Shown here: in pieces, positions 43,172 through 52,282 of the stretch
How the letters are laid out: every line of letters starts with the position of its first letter
Numbering within the stretch: the first letter of the stretch is position 1
From: Paraburkholderia adhaesiva
GTDB taxonomy: Bacteria > Pseudomonadota > Gammaproteobacteria > Burkholderiales > Burkholderiaceae
Direction of reading: 5' to 3'
Assembly: GCF_021390575.1 (NCBI RefSeq)
Contig: NZ_JAJEJQ010000001.1
Span: 1,898,501-1,962,500, forward strand
DNA length: 64,000 bases
The notes under the pieces: generated by a model
What the model was told of the DNA's origin: nothing
Database searches by the model: none
What the model saw: only the letters and a program-made list of their open reading frames with translations
Made by a program: the position numbers and the translations under genes

Positions 43172-44602
43172 TTACATGTTGAGGGCGCGCTTGTCGGTGG
43201 CGAGCGCTGCCTCGCGCATGACTTCGGAAAGCGACGGGTGCGGATGGCAGATGCGGCCGATGTCTTCAGCAGCAGCCTTGAATTCCATCGCCACCACGGC
43301 TTCAGCGATCAGGTCCGATGCGTTCGCCGAGATAATGTGCACGCCGAGCAGCTCGTCGGTCTTCGCGTCGGCGATCATCTTCACAAAGCCGTCGGCCTTG
43401 TTGATGCCAAGCGCGCGGCCGTTCGCCATGAACGGGAACTGGCCCGTCTTGATGTCGCGGCCTTCGGCCTTCAGTTGCTGCTCCGTCTTGCCGACCCATG
43501 CAATTTCCGGCTCGGTGTAGATCACCCACGGAATGCAGTTGTAGTCGATGTGCGGCTTCTGGCCGTCGATGATTTCGGCAACCAGCACGCCTTCGTCTTC
43601 GGCCTTGTGCGCGAGCATCGGGCCGCGCACCACGTCGCCGATCGCGTACACGTTCGGCAGCGCCGTACGGCAGTGGTCGTCGATGTCGATGAAGCCACGC
43701 TCGTTCGCCTTCAGGCCGATTGCTTCGAGGCCGAGGTTATCGGTATTCGGCACGCGGCCGACCGACACGATCAGGCGGTCGGCTTCGAGCTTCTGCGCGT
43801 TGCCGTCCTTGTCCGTGTAGTTGATCGTGACGCTCTTGTCGGTCGTCGTGACTTCGCCGACCTTCACGCCAACGTGAATGTCGAGACCTTGCTTCTTGAA
43901 CAGCTTGGCGGCTTCCTTCGCGAGCGCCTGGTCAGCGGCACCGAGGAATTCCGGCAGTGCTTCGAGGACCGTGACGTCTGCGCCGAGACGGCGCCACACC
44001 GAGCCAAGTTCCAGACCGATCACGCCCGCGCCGATGACGGCGAGCTTCTTCGGTACGGCGTCGAACGCGAGCGCGCCTTCGTTGTCGGCGACGATCTTGT
44101 TGTCGACCGGAATGCCCGGCAGATGACGCGCCTTCGAACCCGTCGCGATGATGACGTTCTTCGCCGAGACGACTTCGGTTTCGCCTTCGCCGCTCACTTC
44201 GATCTGCACGCCGGCGTCATTCTTGCCGACGAACTTGCCATGGCCCTTGAGCCACGTGATCTTGTTCTTGCGGAACAGGAACTCGATACCCTTCGTCATC
44301 TTTTCGACGATGGCGTCCTTGCGGCCCATCATCTTCGTAACGTCGATCTTGACGTCCGAGACGCTGATGCCGTGGTCTTCGAGGTGATGCTGGGCATTCT
44401 CGAACTGCTCCGACGAAGCAAGCAGCGCCTTCGACGGAATGCAGCCGACGTTCAGGCAGGTACCGCCGAGCTTCAACGTACCGGCCGGGTTCTTCCACTT
44501 TTCGATGCAGGCGACCGACTTGCCGAGCTGCGCGGCGCGGATCGCTGCGATATAGCCGCCGGGACCGGCACCGATCACGACGACGTCAAATTCTTTGGAC
44601 AT
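43172..44602 (-). CDS. lpdA: Dihydrolipoyl dehydrogenase (E3) of the 2-oxoglutarate dehydrogenase complex
   Basis: The 476-residue flavoprotein reoxidises dihydrolipoamide with [20 protein letters not shown] binds [18 protein letters not shown] holds the redox disulfide Cys49/Cys54, [17 protein letters not shown] binds NAD, and HPHPSLSE near the C-terminus supplies the catalytic His-Glu pair. There is no fused lipoyl domain. It is the third gene of odhA-odhB-lpdA, following a 129-base gap with a very strong hairpin. Confidence 0.96.
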   Translation of the reverse strand: MSKEFDVVVIGAGPGGYIAAIRAAQLGKSVACIEKWKNPAGTLKLGGTCLNVGCIPSKALLASSEQFENAQHHLEDHGISVSDVKIDVTKMMGRKDAIVEKMTKGIEFLFRKNKITWLKGHGKFVGKNDAGVQIEVSGEGETEVVSAKNVIIATGSKARHLPGIPVDNKIVADNEGALAFDAVPKKLAVIGAGVIGLELGSVWRRLGADVTVLEALPEFLGAADQALAKEAAKLFKKQGLDIHVGVKVGEVTTTDKSVTINYTDKDGNAQKLEADRLIVSVGRVPNTDNLGLEAIGLKANERGFIDIDDHCRTALPNVYAIGDVVRGPMLAHKAEDEGVLVAEIIDGQKPHIDYNCIPWVIYTEPEIAWVGKTEQQLKAEGRDIKTGQFPFMANGRALGINKADGFVKMIADAKTDELLGVHIISANASDLIAEAVVAMEFKAAAEDIGRICHPHPSLSEVMREAALATDKRALNM

Positions 44603-44621
44603 GGTTATCCTTTCGAGACTT

Positions 44622-44670
44622 GGGCGCGGCGCTCGGGCGGCGGCTTCCGCCGCCCGAGCGCGCCGCGCCC
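44622..44670 (-). other. Very long intercistronic hairpin between odhB and lpdA
   Basis: Arms 44622-44643 and 44647-44670 pair over 22 bp with a single two-base bulge and loop of three (plus-strand CTT). The stem is almost all GC. No T-run follows on the minus strand, so it is more likely a stability or processing element that protects the upstream odhAB message than a terminator. Confidence 0.75.
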
Positions 44671-44731
44671 AGAGTGAGACTTGATGCTTCGGGACTAAAT
44701 AGCCCGAGAAGTAACCCGAAAAACGGCCCGC

Positions 44732-46009
44732 TTACAGGTCGAGCAGCAGGCGAGCCGGATCTTCCAGCGCGTCCTTCATCGCGACCAGCGACAGGACGGC
44801 TTCGCGGCCGTCAATGATGCGGTGGTCGTACGACATCGCGAGGTAGTTCATCGGACGGATCACGATCTGGCCGTTCTCGACCACTGCACGTTCCTTCGTC
44901 GCGTGCACGCCGAGGATCGCCGACTGCGGCGGGTTGATGATCGGGGTCGAGAGCATCGAGCCGAACACACCGCCGTTCGAGATCGAGAACGTACCGCCGG
45001 TCATTTCTTCGATCGACAGCTTGCCGTCCTTCGCCTTCTGGCCGAATTCAGCAATCTTCTTCTCGATGTCCGCGAGGCTCATCTGATCCGCGTTGCGCAG
45101 GATCGGCACCACGAGACCGCGCGGCGAGCCGACAGCGATACCGATGTCGAAGTAGCCGTGATAGACGATGTCGTTACCGTCGATCGACGCGTTCACGAGC
45201 GGGAACTTCTTCAGCGCGTGGACAGCCGCCTTGACGAAGAACGACATGAAGCCGAGCTTCACGCCGTGTTCCTTCTCGAACTTGTCCTTGTACTTGTTGC
45301 GCAGGTCCATGACCGGCGCCATGTTCACTTCGTTGAACGTCGTGAGGATGGCGTTGGTTTGCTGCGACTCGAGCAGACGCTCGGCGATACGCGCACGCAG
45401 ACGCGACATCGGCACGCGCTGTTCCGGACGGTCGTTGAGGAACGTGGCAGCCGATGCCGGTGCGCCGACTTGCGGCAGCGACGGCTTCGCGGCTGCTGGC
45501 TTCGCAGCCGGTGCAGCAGCGGGAGCGGCCTTCGGCGCGCCAGCGCCGAGCACGTCCTGCTTCGTGATGCGGCCATCGCGGCCCGTGCCGCCAACGTCCG
45601 AACCCGACAGGCCCTTCTCGGCCATCAGCTTCGATGCGGCGGGCGAGGCAACGGTGCTGCTTGCGGTTGACGTGGCACCAGCGGCAGCAGCAGCGGCTGC
45701 CGGAGCAGCAGCAGGTGCAGCGGCCGGAGCGGCAGCAGCAGCCGGCGCAGCGACGGCACCAGCCTTCGCTTCCGTGTCGATCTTCGCGATCACCTGATCG
45801 GCGACGACGGTGTCGCCGTCATTGGCGACGATCTCGGCCAGCACGCCGGCAGCCGGTGCGGGCACTTCGAGCACGACCTTGTCGGTCTCGAGTTCGATGA
45901 GGATTTCGTCCTGGGCAACAGCTTCGCCCGGCTTCTTCTTCCACTGCAGCATGGTGGCTTCCGAAACCGATTCCGAAAGCTGGGGGACCTTGACTTCAAC
46001 AATAGCCAT
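44732..46009 (-). CDS. odhB: Dihydrolipoyllysine succinyltransferase (E2) of 2-oxoglutarate dehydrogenase
   Basis: The 425-residue core of the complex has one lipoyl domain (1-78) with lipoyl-Lys44 in ETDKVVLEV, an Ala/Pro-rich swinging linker (about 80-125), a peripheral-subunit-binding domain ([12 protein letters not shown], then [12 protein letters not shown]), a second Ala/Pro linker, and the catalytic acetyltransferase-like domain ending [14 protein letters not shown], with His396 and Asp400. It transfers succinyl groups to CoA. Hairpins flank it on both sides. Confidence 0.96.
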   Translation of the reverse strand: MAIVEVKVPQLSESVSEATMLQWKKKPGEAVAQDEILIELETDKVVLEVPAPAAGVLAEIVANDGDTVVADQVIAKIDTEAKAGAVAAPAAAAAPAAAPAAAPAAAAAAAGATSTASSTVASPAASKLMAEKGLSGSDVGGTGRDGRITKQDVLGAGAPKAAPAAAPAAKPAAAKPSLPQVGAPASAATFLNDRPEQRVPMSRLRARIAERLLESQQTNAILTTFNEVNMAPVMDLRNKYKDKFEKEHGVKLGFMSFFVKAAVHALKKFPLVNASIDGNDIVYHGYFDIGIAVGSPRGLVVPILRNADQMSLADIEKKIAEFGQKAKDGKLSIEEMTGGTFSISNGGVFGSMLSTPIINPPQSAILGVHATKERAVVENGQIVIRPMNYLAMSYDHRIIDGREAVLSLVAMKDALEDPARLLLDL

Positions 46010-46063
46010 TTGAATTTCCTGAATACGTGTCTAGGACGAACCGGTTCGCGCACGTGATGAGTG

Positions 46064-46110
46064 CGGGAAAGCGCGTGTCAAACGATGCGCGCCTGGTACA
46101 CGCTTTCCCG
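46064..46110 (-). other. Intercistronic hairpin between odhA and odhB
   Basis: CGGGAAAGCGCGTGT (46064-46078) pairs with ACACGCTTTCCCG (46098-46110), 13 bp with a two-base bulge and a 19-base loop. It lies in a 136-base gap inside the operon and probably affects message processing or stability. Confidence 0.6.
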
Positions 46111-46145
46111 GTTCGAATTGCTCTATCTAGCGTGGCAACTTAGGC

Positions 46146-49010
46146 TTACTTCGCGACCTGCGCGCCCTTCAGGCGGCCGAACGCACCTTCGATCAGCGCC
46201 TTCTGCTGCTCGTAGTGCTTCGCGTAGTAGCCAACGGCCGGCGAGGCAGACGCAGGACGGCCGCTGTACGCGAGCTTCTGCCCTTCCTTCATGCCTTCCT
46301 TCAGGTGGTGCTCGATGTAGAACCACGGGCCTTGATTCTGCGGCTCGTCCTGCACCCAGACCACTTCGGTCGCGTTGTCGAACTTCTTCATTTCCGCTTC
46401 GAACTGCTTGTGCGCGAACGGATAGAGCTGCTCGATACGAATGATCGCGACGTCGTTCGCATTCGCTTCGCGGCGATGGGCGACCAGGTCGTAATACACG
46501 CGGCCCGAGCACGCCACGACGCGCTTGACCTTCTTCGGATCGATCGACTCGTCCGTTTCGCTGAGGACCGGCTGGAACGAGCCCTTCGCCAGTTCCGACA
46601 GATCCGACACGGCTTCCTTGTGGCGCAGCAGCGACTTCGGCGTGAAGACGATGAGCGGCTTGCGGAAGAGGCGGATCATCTGACGACGCAGCAGGTGGAA
46701 AATCTGCGCCGGCGTGGTCGGCTGGACGACCTGCATGTTGTGATCGGCGCACAGCTGCAGGAAACGTTCGATACGTGCCGACGAGTGCTCCGGACCCTGG
46801 CCTTCATAGCCGTGCGGCAGCAGCATCGTGAGACCCGATACACGGCCCCACTTCACTTCGCCCGACGAGATGAACTGGTCGATCACGACCTGCGCACCGT
46901 TGACGAAGTCGCCGAACTGGCCTTCCCACGCGACGAACGTGTTCGGCTCAGCGGTCGAGTAACCGTATTCGAAGCCCAGCACTGCCTCTTCCGACAGCAC
47001 CGAGTCGATCACCGTGAAGCTAGCCTGGTTCTCGCTGACGTTCTGCAGCGGGACGTACGTGCCATCGTTCCAGCGCTCGCGGTTCTGGTCGTGCAGCACC
47101 GCGTGACGGTGCGTGAACGTGCCGCGGCCCGAGTCCTGGCCCGTGAGACGCACGGCGTAGCCCGACGAAACCAGCGACGCGAACGCGAGGTGCTCGCCCA
47201 TGCCCCAGTCGAGCTTCGCTTCGCCCTGGCCCATCACGCGACGGTCCTTGATAACGCGCTCGACGAGCGGGTGAACCTTGAAGTTCTCCGGAATCGTCGT
47301 GATGCGTTCTGCGAGGCGCTTGAGTTCAGCGAGCGGCACAGCCGTGTCGGCGGCGTCGGTCCACTTGCGGTTCAGGAACGGCATCCAGTCGACCGCGTAC
47401 TTGCTCTTGTAGTTCGAGAGCACCGGGTCGATCGTGTGATTGCCTTCGTCCATCGCCGCGCGGTATTGCTTGACGTAGTTGTCGCCGTCGGCGGCCGTGA
47501 TCACACCCTGCTGCACGAGCTTCTCGGCGTACAGCGCACGGGTGCCCGGGTGCTGCGCGATCTTCTTGTACATGAGCGGCTGCGTGACCGCCGGCGTGTC
47601 CTGCTCGTTGTGACCCAGCTTGCGGAAGCAGACGATGTCGACCACGACGTCCTTGTGGAACTGCATCCGGAAGTCGATGGCGATCTGCGTGGCGAGCACG
47701 ACGGCTTCGGGATCGTCGCCGTTCACGTGCAGCACCGGCGCTTCGATCATCTTGACCACGTCGGTACAGTAGAGCGTCGAGCGCGCGTCACGCGGATCCG
47801 ACGTCGTGAAACCGATCTGGTTGTTGATGACGATGTGCAGCGTGCCGTGCGTGCCGTAACCGCGCGTTTGCGCGAGGTTCAGCGTTTCCATCACGACGCC
47901 CTGGCCTGCGAAAGCCGCGTCGCCATGGATCTGGACCGGCAGCACTTGCAGGCCGTTGTCGTCGCCGCGGCGGTCCATACGGGCCTTGGCCGAGCCTTCG
48001 ACAACCGGGTTCACGATTTCGAGGTGCGACGGGTTGAACGCGAGCGACAGGTGGACCGGGCCGCCTTCGGTGGCCATATCCGACGAGAAGCCCTTGTGGT
48101 ACTTCACGTCGCCAGCCGGCAGATCGTCGACGTGCTTGCCTTCGAATTCGGCGAAGAGGTCGGACGGCATCTTGCCGAGCGTATTGACCAGCACGTTCAG
48201 GCGGCCGCGGTGGGCCATGCCGATGACGATTTCCTGCACGCCCTTCGCGCCTGCGTGACGGACGACTTCATCCATCGAGGCGATGAAGCTCTCGCCGCCT
48301 TCCAGCGAGAAGCGCTTCTGGCCGACGTACTTGGTGTGCAGGAAGCGCTCGAGGCCTTCGGCGGCCGTCAGGCGCTGCAGGATGTGCTTCTTTTTGTCGT
48401 TGGAGAAGTTCGGGGTCGAGCGGATCGACTCCAGACGCTCCTTCCACCAGCGCTTCTGTTCCGGATCGCTGATGTACATGTATTCGGCGCCGATCGTACC
48501 GCAGTACGTATCGCGCAGACCCTTGACGATCTCGCGCAGCGTCGCGCGCTCGAAACCGAAATACAGGTTCGTCGCGCTGAACGTCTGGTCCATGTCGGCT
48601 TCGGTGAAGTCGTAGAACGCAGGCTCGAGCTCAGGGATATTCGGACGTTCGCGACGCTTCAGCGGATCGAGGTTGGCCCATTGCGAGCCAAGGAAGCGAT
48701 ACGCGCCGATCAGCGACTGAACATAGACTTGCTTGCGCGCCGTGGCGAGATCTTCGCCGCCGCCGCGCGGGAGGAATGCGTTGGCCTTGGCACGCTGGGC
48801 AAACGACTCGACGATCGGCCCGTGGGCGACGTCGCTGTCGGCCGTGCCACTCGACGACGGCACGTTTTGCAGTGCGTCGAAGTATTCACGCCAGGTGTCC
48901 GGAACGGACGCGGGGTTATCAAGATATGCTTCGTATAGCTCTTCGACATACGGAGCATTACCGCCGAACAGGTAGGAGTTCAGCTGGAACTGCTTCATCG
49001 TTTCCGACAT
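46146..49010 (-). CDS. odhA: 2-Oxoglutarate dehydrogenase E1 component
   Basis: The 954-residue ThDP enzyme decarboxylates 2-oxoglutarate and succinylates the E2 lipoyl group in the TCA cycle. The N-terminal segment YLFGGNAPYVEELYEAYLDN is the E2-binding region typical of OdhA/SucA. IGMAHRGRLNVLVNTLGK carries the active-site His, and HGDAAFAGQGVVMETLNL lines the ThDP/Mg site. ATG 49010 follows AAAGGTGAG. It is the first gene of odhA-odhB-lpdA. Confidence 0.96.
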   Translation of the reverse strand: MSETMKQFQLNSYLFGGNAPYVEELYEAYLDNPASVPDTWREYFDALQNVPSSSGTADSDVAHGPIVESFAQRAKANAFLPRGGGEDLATARKQVYVQSLIGAYRFLGSQWANLDPLKRRERPNIPELEPAFYDFTEADMDQTFSATNLYFGFERATLREIVKGLRDTYCGTIGAEYMYISDPEQKRWWKERLESIRSTPNFSNDKKKHILQRLTAAEGLERFLHTKYVGQKRFSLEGGESFIASMDEVVRHAGAKGVQEIVIGMAHRGRLNVLVNTLGKMPSDLFAEFEGKHVDDLPAGDVKYHKGFSSDMATEGGPVHLSLAFNPSHLEIVNPVVEGSAKARMDRRGDDNGLQVLPVQIHGDAAFAGQGVVMETLNLAQTRGYGTHGTLHIVINNQIGFTTSDPRDARSTLYCTDVVKMIEAPVLHVNGDDPEAVVLATQIAIDFRMQFHKDVVVDIVCFRKLGHNEQDTPAVTQPLMYKKIAQHPGTRALYAEKLVQQGVITAADGDNYVKQYRAAMDEGNHTIDPVLSNYKSKYAVDWMPFLNRKWTDAADTAVPLAELKRLAERITTIPENFKVHPLVERVIKDRRVMGQGEAKLDWGMGEHLAFASLVSSGYAVRLTGQDSGRGTFTHRHAVLHDQNRERWNDGTYVPLQNVSENQASFTVIDSVLSEEAVLGFEYGYSTAEPNTFVAWEGQFGDFVNGAQVVIDQFISSGEVKWGRVSGLTMLLPHGYEGQGPEHSSARIERFLQLCADHNMQVVQPTTPAQIFHLLRRQMIRLFRKPLIVFTPKSLLRHKEAVSDLSELAKGSFQPVLSETDESIDPKKVKRVVACSGRVYYDLVAHRREANANDVAIIRIEQLYPFAHKQFEAEMKKFDNATEVVWVQDEPQNQGPWFYIEHHLKEGMKEGQKLAYSGRPASASPAVGYYAKHYEQQKALIEGAFGRLKGAQVAK

Positions 49011-49347
49011 TTACGCTCACCTTTCTTCGAGTTTCTCGAGAAATAGCGGGTTACTAAACCTTCCGCGCCACGGCCTGACCGTTTAGCGGATTGCGAATCA
49101 AGTCTGCTTGGAAGGACCTAAATCATGCATCCGCGGAGGATATCACATAAGTGATTTCCCCCATAGGATGCAATGCGGCACAGGACCGCACGCAAACCCT
49201 TTGTACATGGGCCTTTGCGGCGATTGCGACACACTCTTTCTGCACTGCAACACAATTGCCGCCGGACGCAAAAAAGCCGCCCCCATAGGGGCGGCTTCCT
49301 CGCTGCGTCCTTACTTGCATTGCGGTGCGCAAAATCGCTGGCCTGAA
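49011..49347. other. Intergenic region upstream of odhA
   Basis: It contains the typA terminator (49270-49297) and the odhA promoter region on the minus strand. A 5-bp inverted repeat ATCAC-ATAA-GTGAT at 49142-49155 lies about 135 bases before the odhA start and could be an operator. I could not assign a clear -35/-10 pair. No gene is seen. Confidence 0.5.
49270..49297 (-). terminator. Rho-independent terminator of typA
   Basis: AAGCCGCCCC and GGGGCGGCTT form a perfect 10-bp stem with a four-base loop. On the minus strand it is followed by a T-run, 50 bases past the typA stop. Confidence 0.9.
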
Positions 49348-51174
49348 TTAATCGGCAGCGCCTTCGCGGCTCGCGCGGCGACGCTCGTGCTCCTTCAGGT
49401 AACGCTTGCGCAGACGGATCGACTGCGGCGTCACTTCCACGAGTTCGTCGTCGTCGATGAATTCGACGGCGTATTCGAGCGACATCTGGATCGGCGGAAC
49501 GAGGCGCACGGCTTCGTCGGTGCCCGACGCGCGGACGTTGGTCAGCTGCTTGCCCTTGATCGGGTTCACGACGAGGTCGTTGTCGCGGCTGTGGATGCCG
49601 ATGATCATGCCTTCGTACAGCGCGTCACCCGGCTTCACGAACATGCGGCCGCGGTCCTGCAGCTTCCACAGCGCATAGGCGACAGCCGCGCCGTCGTCCT
49701 GCGAGATCAGCACGCCGTTGCGGCGCTCGCCGAGCGTACCTTCCTTGATCGGACCGTACGCGTCGAACACGTGGCTCATGAGGCCCGTGCCACGCGTGAG
49801 CGTCATGAACTCGCCCTGGAAGCCGATCAGGCCACGCGCCGGAATGCGGTACTCCAGACGCGTACGGCCACGGCCGTCCGACGCCATGTCGAGCATTTCG
49901 CCCTTACGGCGGCCAAGCTCTTCCATCACGCCGCCCTGGTGGCCGTCTTCGACGTCCACCGTCAGCATTTCGTACGGCTCCTGCTTCACGCCGTCGACTT
50001 CGTGCAGCACGACGCGCGGACGCGACACGGCCAGCTCGTAGCCTTCACGGCGCATGTTTTCGATCAGGATCGTCAGGTGCAGTTCGCCGCGGCCCGACAC
50101 TTCGAACGTGGTTTCGTCGCCGGTGTCCTTCACGCGCAGCGCGACGTTGTGGTTCAGTTCCTTCGTGAGACGGTCGCGAATCTGGCGGCTCGTCACGAAC
50201 TTGCCTTCCTTGCCCGCGAGCGGCGACGAGTTCACGAGGAAGTTCATCGTGAGCGTCGGCTCGTCCACCGTGATCATCGGCAGGGCTTCGGGGTTGTCGA
50301 CCGCGCAGATCGTGGCGCCAATACCGATGTCCTCGATACCGTTGATCAGCACGATGTCGCCGGCTTCAGCCGATTCCACCTGAACGCGCTCGAGGCCGCT
50401 GAACGACAGCACCTGATTGATCTTGCGGTTCATCACGTCGCCTTCCGGGCCGAAGCGCAGCGCAACCGGCTGGCCCGGTTTGATGCGACCACGCGTGATG
50501 CGGCCCACGCCGATACGGCCGACATAGGTCGAGTAGTCGAGCGAGGTGATTTGCAGTTGCAGCGGACCTTCCGGATCGGCGGCGCGCACCGGCACGTGTT
50601 CGAGGATCGCCTCGAAGAGCGGGCGCATGTCGCCGTCGCGTGCATCCGCGCTGAGCGACGCGTAGCCATTCAGGCCCGACGCGTACACAACCGGGAAGTC
50701 GAGCTGTTCTTCGGTCGCGCCGAGCTTGTCGAACAGATCGAACGTCTGGTTGATGACCCAGTCGATGCGCGCGCCCGGGCGGTCGATCTTGTTGACGACG
50801 ACGATCGGCTTCAGGCCAAGCGCGAGCGCCTTCTTCGTGACGAAGCGCGTCTGCGGCATCGGACCCTCGACGGCGTCGACGAGCAGCAGCACGGAGTCGA
50901 CCATCGACAGCACGCGCTCCACCTCGCCGCCGAAGTCGGCGTGGCCCGGGGTGTCGACGATGTTGATGTGGGTGCCTTCGTACTCGACCGCGCAGTTCTT
51001 CGCGAGGATCGTGATCCCGCGCTCTTTTTCGATGTCGTTCGAGTCCATGACACGTTCGGCGATCTGCTGGTTGTCGCGGAAGGTGCCGGACTGGCGCAGC
51101 AGTTGGTCGACGAGCGTGGTCTTGCCGTGGTCGACGTGGGCAATGATGGCGATGTTGCGAAGGGCGCGGGACAT
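49348..51174 (-). CDS. typA: Ribosome-associated GTPase TypA/BipA
   Basis: The 608-residue translational GTPase is close to EF-G and LepA and helps 50S assembly, especially in the cold. G1 is [15 protein letters not shown], the switch region [11 protein letters not shown]3 [14 protein letters not shown], and G4 NKIDRP. The C-terminal half includes [39 protein letters not shown] and the TypA-specific domain ending [17 protein letters not shown] 51174 ([10 protein letters not shown]) gives the family start. An extended -10 promoter and a structured leader lie upstream. Confidence 0.96.
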   Translation of the reverse strand: MSRALRNIAIIAHVDHGKTTLVDQLLRQSGTFRDNQQIAERVMDSNDIEKERGITILAKNCAVEYEGTHINIVDTPGHADFGGEVERVLSMVDSVLLLVDAVEGPMPQTRFVTKKALALGLKPIVVVNKIDRPGARIDWVINQTFDLFDKLGATEEQLDFPVVYASGLNGYASLSADARDGDMRPLFEAILEHVPVRAADPEGPLQLQITSLDYSTYVGRIGVGRITRGRIKPGQPVALRFGPEGDVMNRKINQVLSFSGLERVQVESAEAGDIVLINGIEDIGIGATICAVDNPEALPMITVDEPTLTMNFLVNSSPLAGKEGKFVTSRQIRDRLTKELNHNVALRVKDTGDETTFEVSGRGELHLTILIENMRREGYELAVSRPRVVLHEVDGVKQEPYEMLTVDVEDGHQGGVMEELGRRKGEMLDMASDGRGRTRLEYRIPARGLIGFQGEFMTLTRGTGLMSHVFDAYGPIKEGTLGERRNGVLISQDDGAAVAYALWKLQDRGRMFVKPGDALYEGMIIGIHSRDNDLVVNPIKGKQLTNVRASGTDEAVRLVPPIQMSLEYAVEFIDDDELVEVTPQSIRLRKRYLKEHERRRASREGAAD

Positions 51175-51206
51175 AGGAACCTGGGTACAGTTAGGTGCGC
51201 AAGGGG

Positions 51207-51272
51207 CGTCGGGTATCAATCTCCGGGAGCGCTACGGCTTCACTACAACTTCGCCGCCCGACGTTGATACCC
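51207..51272 (-). promoter_or_regulatory. typA leader with two competing stems
   Basis: GGGTATCAA (51211-51219) can pair with TTGATACCC (51264-51272), nine bp. CGTCGGG (51207-51213) can pair with CCCGACG (51257-51263), seven bp. The two helices share three bases and cannot both form fully, so the leader may switch between folds, for example with temperature. Confidence 0.4.
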
Positions 51273-51350
51273 CATTCGTCCGCTGTCATTGGCCCGGCTC
51301 CGGATCAACCGGCACAACCCGAGGCAAAAGCACACTTTTGGGAACCTGAA

Positions 51351-51359
51351 ATTATAGCA
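51351..51359 (-). promoter_or_regulatory. typA promoter, extended -10
   Basis: On the minus strand TGCTATAAT is a perfect -10 with the TGn extension; the -35 (near CAGAGA) is poor, as usual for extended -10 promoters. The start would be near 51344, giving a 170-base leader. Confidence 0.65.
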
Positions 51360-51611
51360 TGCGCAGATGACTCTCTCTGACACATGTACTCGCGGTGTCC
51401 TGCAATGCAATAGAGAACGTGGCGGAATAGCAGTGAGTAGCAGCCAGGAATCGCGTGGTGATGAACGCGTGGTGAAAATTTTGGCGGGGCGAGACAGATA
51501 CGACTAGATACGACTTATTAACCCCACAGGGGCCGGGGATTTTCCCATGCGACCCCAAGGCGATTAAGCCCCGATTCTGCAAAGGTTTTTCGGCAACCGC
51601 GTAATTAACCC

Positions 51612-51641
51612 TTGCCGCGTCAAGTAACCGCACTCTATAAT
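51612..51641 (+). promoter_or_regulatory. Promoter of the marR-efflux operon
   Basis: TTGCCG (51612-51617), an 18-bp spacer and a perfect TATAAT (51636-51641) predict a start near 51648, about 30 bases before the marR ATG. Confidence 0.7.
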
Positions 51642-51677
51642 TCCTGCCTGGTCAACCATTGCAGGCGCAGCAGAATC

Positions 51678-52196
51678 ATGACGGACCCGACACCTACACC
51701 ACTATCAGAAGTCGTCGATTACGACTTCGGAGAAAGCGTCGGCTATCTCATCTCGCGCGTGAAGTCGACCATGTCGAACCTGATCAACCAGCGTACCGTC
51801 GCTGAGTTGGGCGTGACGGTTCAGCAGGCAAGCGTGCTGTTCATGGTCGCGAGCGGCAAGTGCGTGCTCGCCGCCGAACTCGCGCGCGAGTACGGGATTG
51901 ACGCGAGCGCCGTGACGCGCCTCGTCGACCGGCTGGAAAAGCGGGGGCTGCTCAAACGCGTGCGTAGTTCCGAGGACCGCCGCGCAGTGCGGCTCGCGCT
52001 CACGACTGAGGGGCAGGCCATCGCGACGCGTATGCCGGCGATCTTCACCGGCATTGCCTCCACGCTCCTGAACGGCCTCTCGCCCGAGGAAATCGGCTTC
52101 CTGAAAAGCATGCTGCGGCGGGTGCTCGCGAACGGCTGCGAGGCCAGTCAAAACACAAATCAAAACGCAGGCCAGAACCCGCCCACCAATTCATGA
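51678..52196 (+). CDS. MarR-family transcriptional regulator of the efflux operon
   Basis: The 172-residue dimeric winged-helix protein has the MarR core: LAAELAREYGIDASAVTRLV is the recognition helix region, and DRLEKRGLLKRVRSSEDRRA is the wing with the conserved D-x-R-R-A. It is probably a ligand-released repressor of the three pump genes that follow (an EmrR analogue), a role inferred from position. ATG 51678 (MTDPTPTPLSE) is chosen for its distance from the promoter. A Gln/Asn-rich tail ends the protein. Confidence 0.9.
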   Translation: MTDPTPTPLSEVVDYDFGESVGYLISRVKSTMSNLINQRTVAELGVTVQQASVLFMVASGKCVLAAELAREYGIDASAVTRLVDRLEKRGLLKRVRSSEDRRAVRLALTTEGQAIATRMPAIFTGIASTLLNGLSPEEIGFLKSMLRRVLANGCEASQNTNQNAGQNPPTNS

Positions 52197-52282
52197 CGGG
52201 GCAATCAAATTTGAAAGCGTCGCAAAACAAAATCGCTGCAACGTCCAGTATCACCTTCACTTCTCACGCGTCGAGACGAGCA

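Larger units (their letters stand above)
51175..51677. other. Divergent regulatory region between typA and the MarR operon
   Basis: It contains the typA leader and promoter on the minus strand and the marR promoter on the plus strand. The part between 51360 and 51600 shows no gene or further element I can name. Confidence 0.6.

Noticed and set aside
45480..45780. GCAGC/GCCGG-rich repetitive DNA in odhB as a separate repeat element
   Set aside because: It encodes the normal Ala/Pro-rich swinging linkers of the E2 subunit.
46215..48938. 907-codon open frame on the plus strand opposite odhA, and similar long antisense frames opposite infB (58596-61448), typA (49108-51267), rnr (15487-17184), oxc (22916-25414) and the first gene (317-2143)
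   Set aside because: Their translations are Arg/His/Asp-rich low-information sequences without domains, and the sense genes are unambiguous. Third-position GC bias keeps the antisense frame open.
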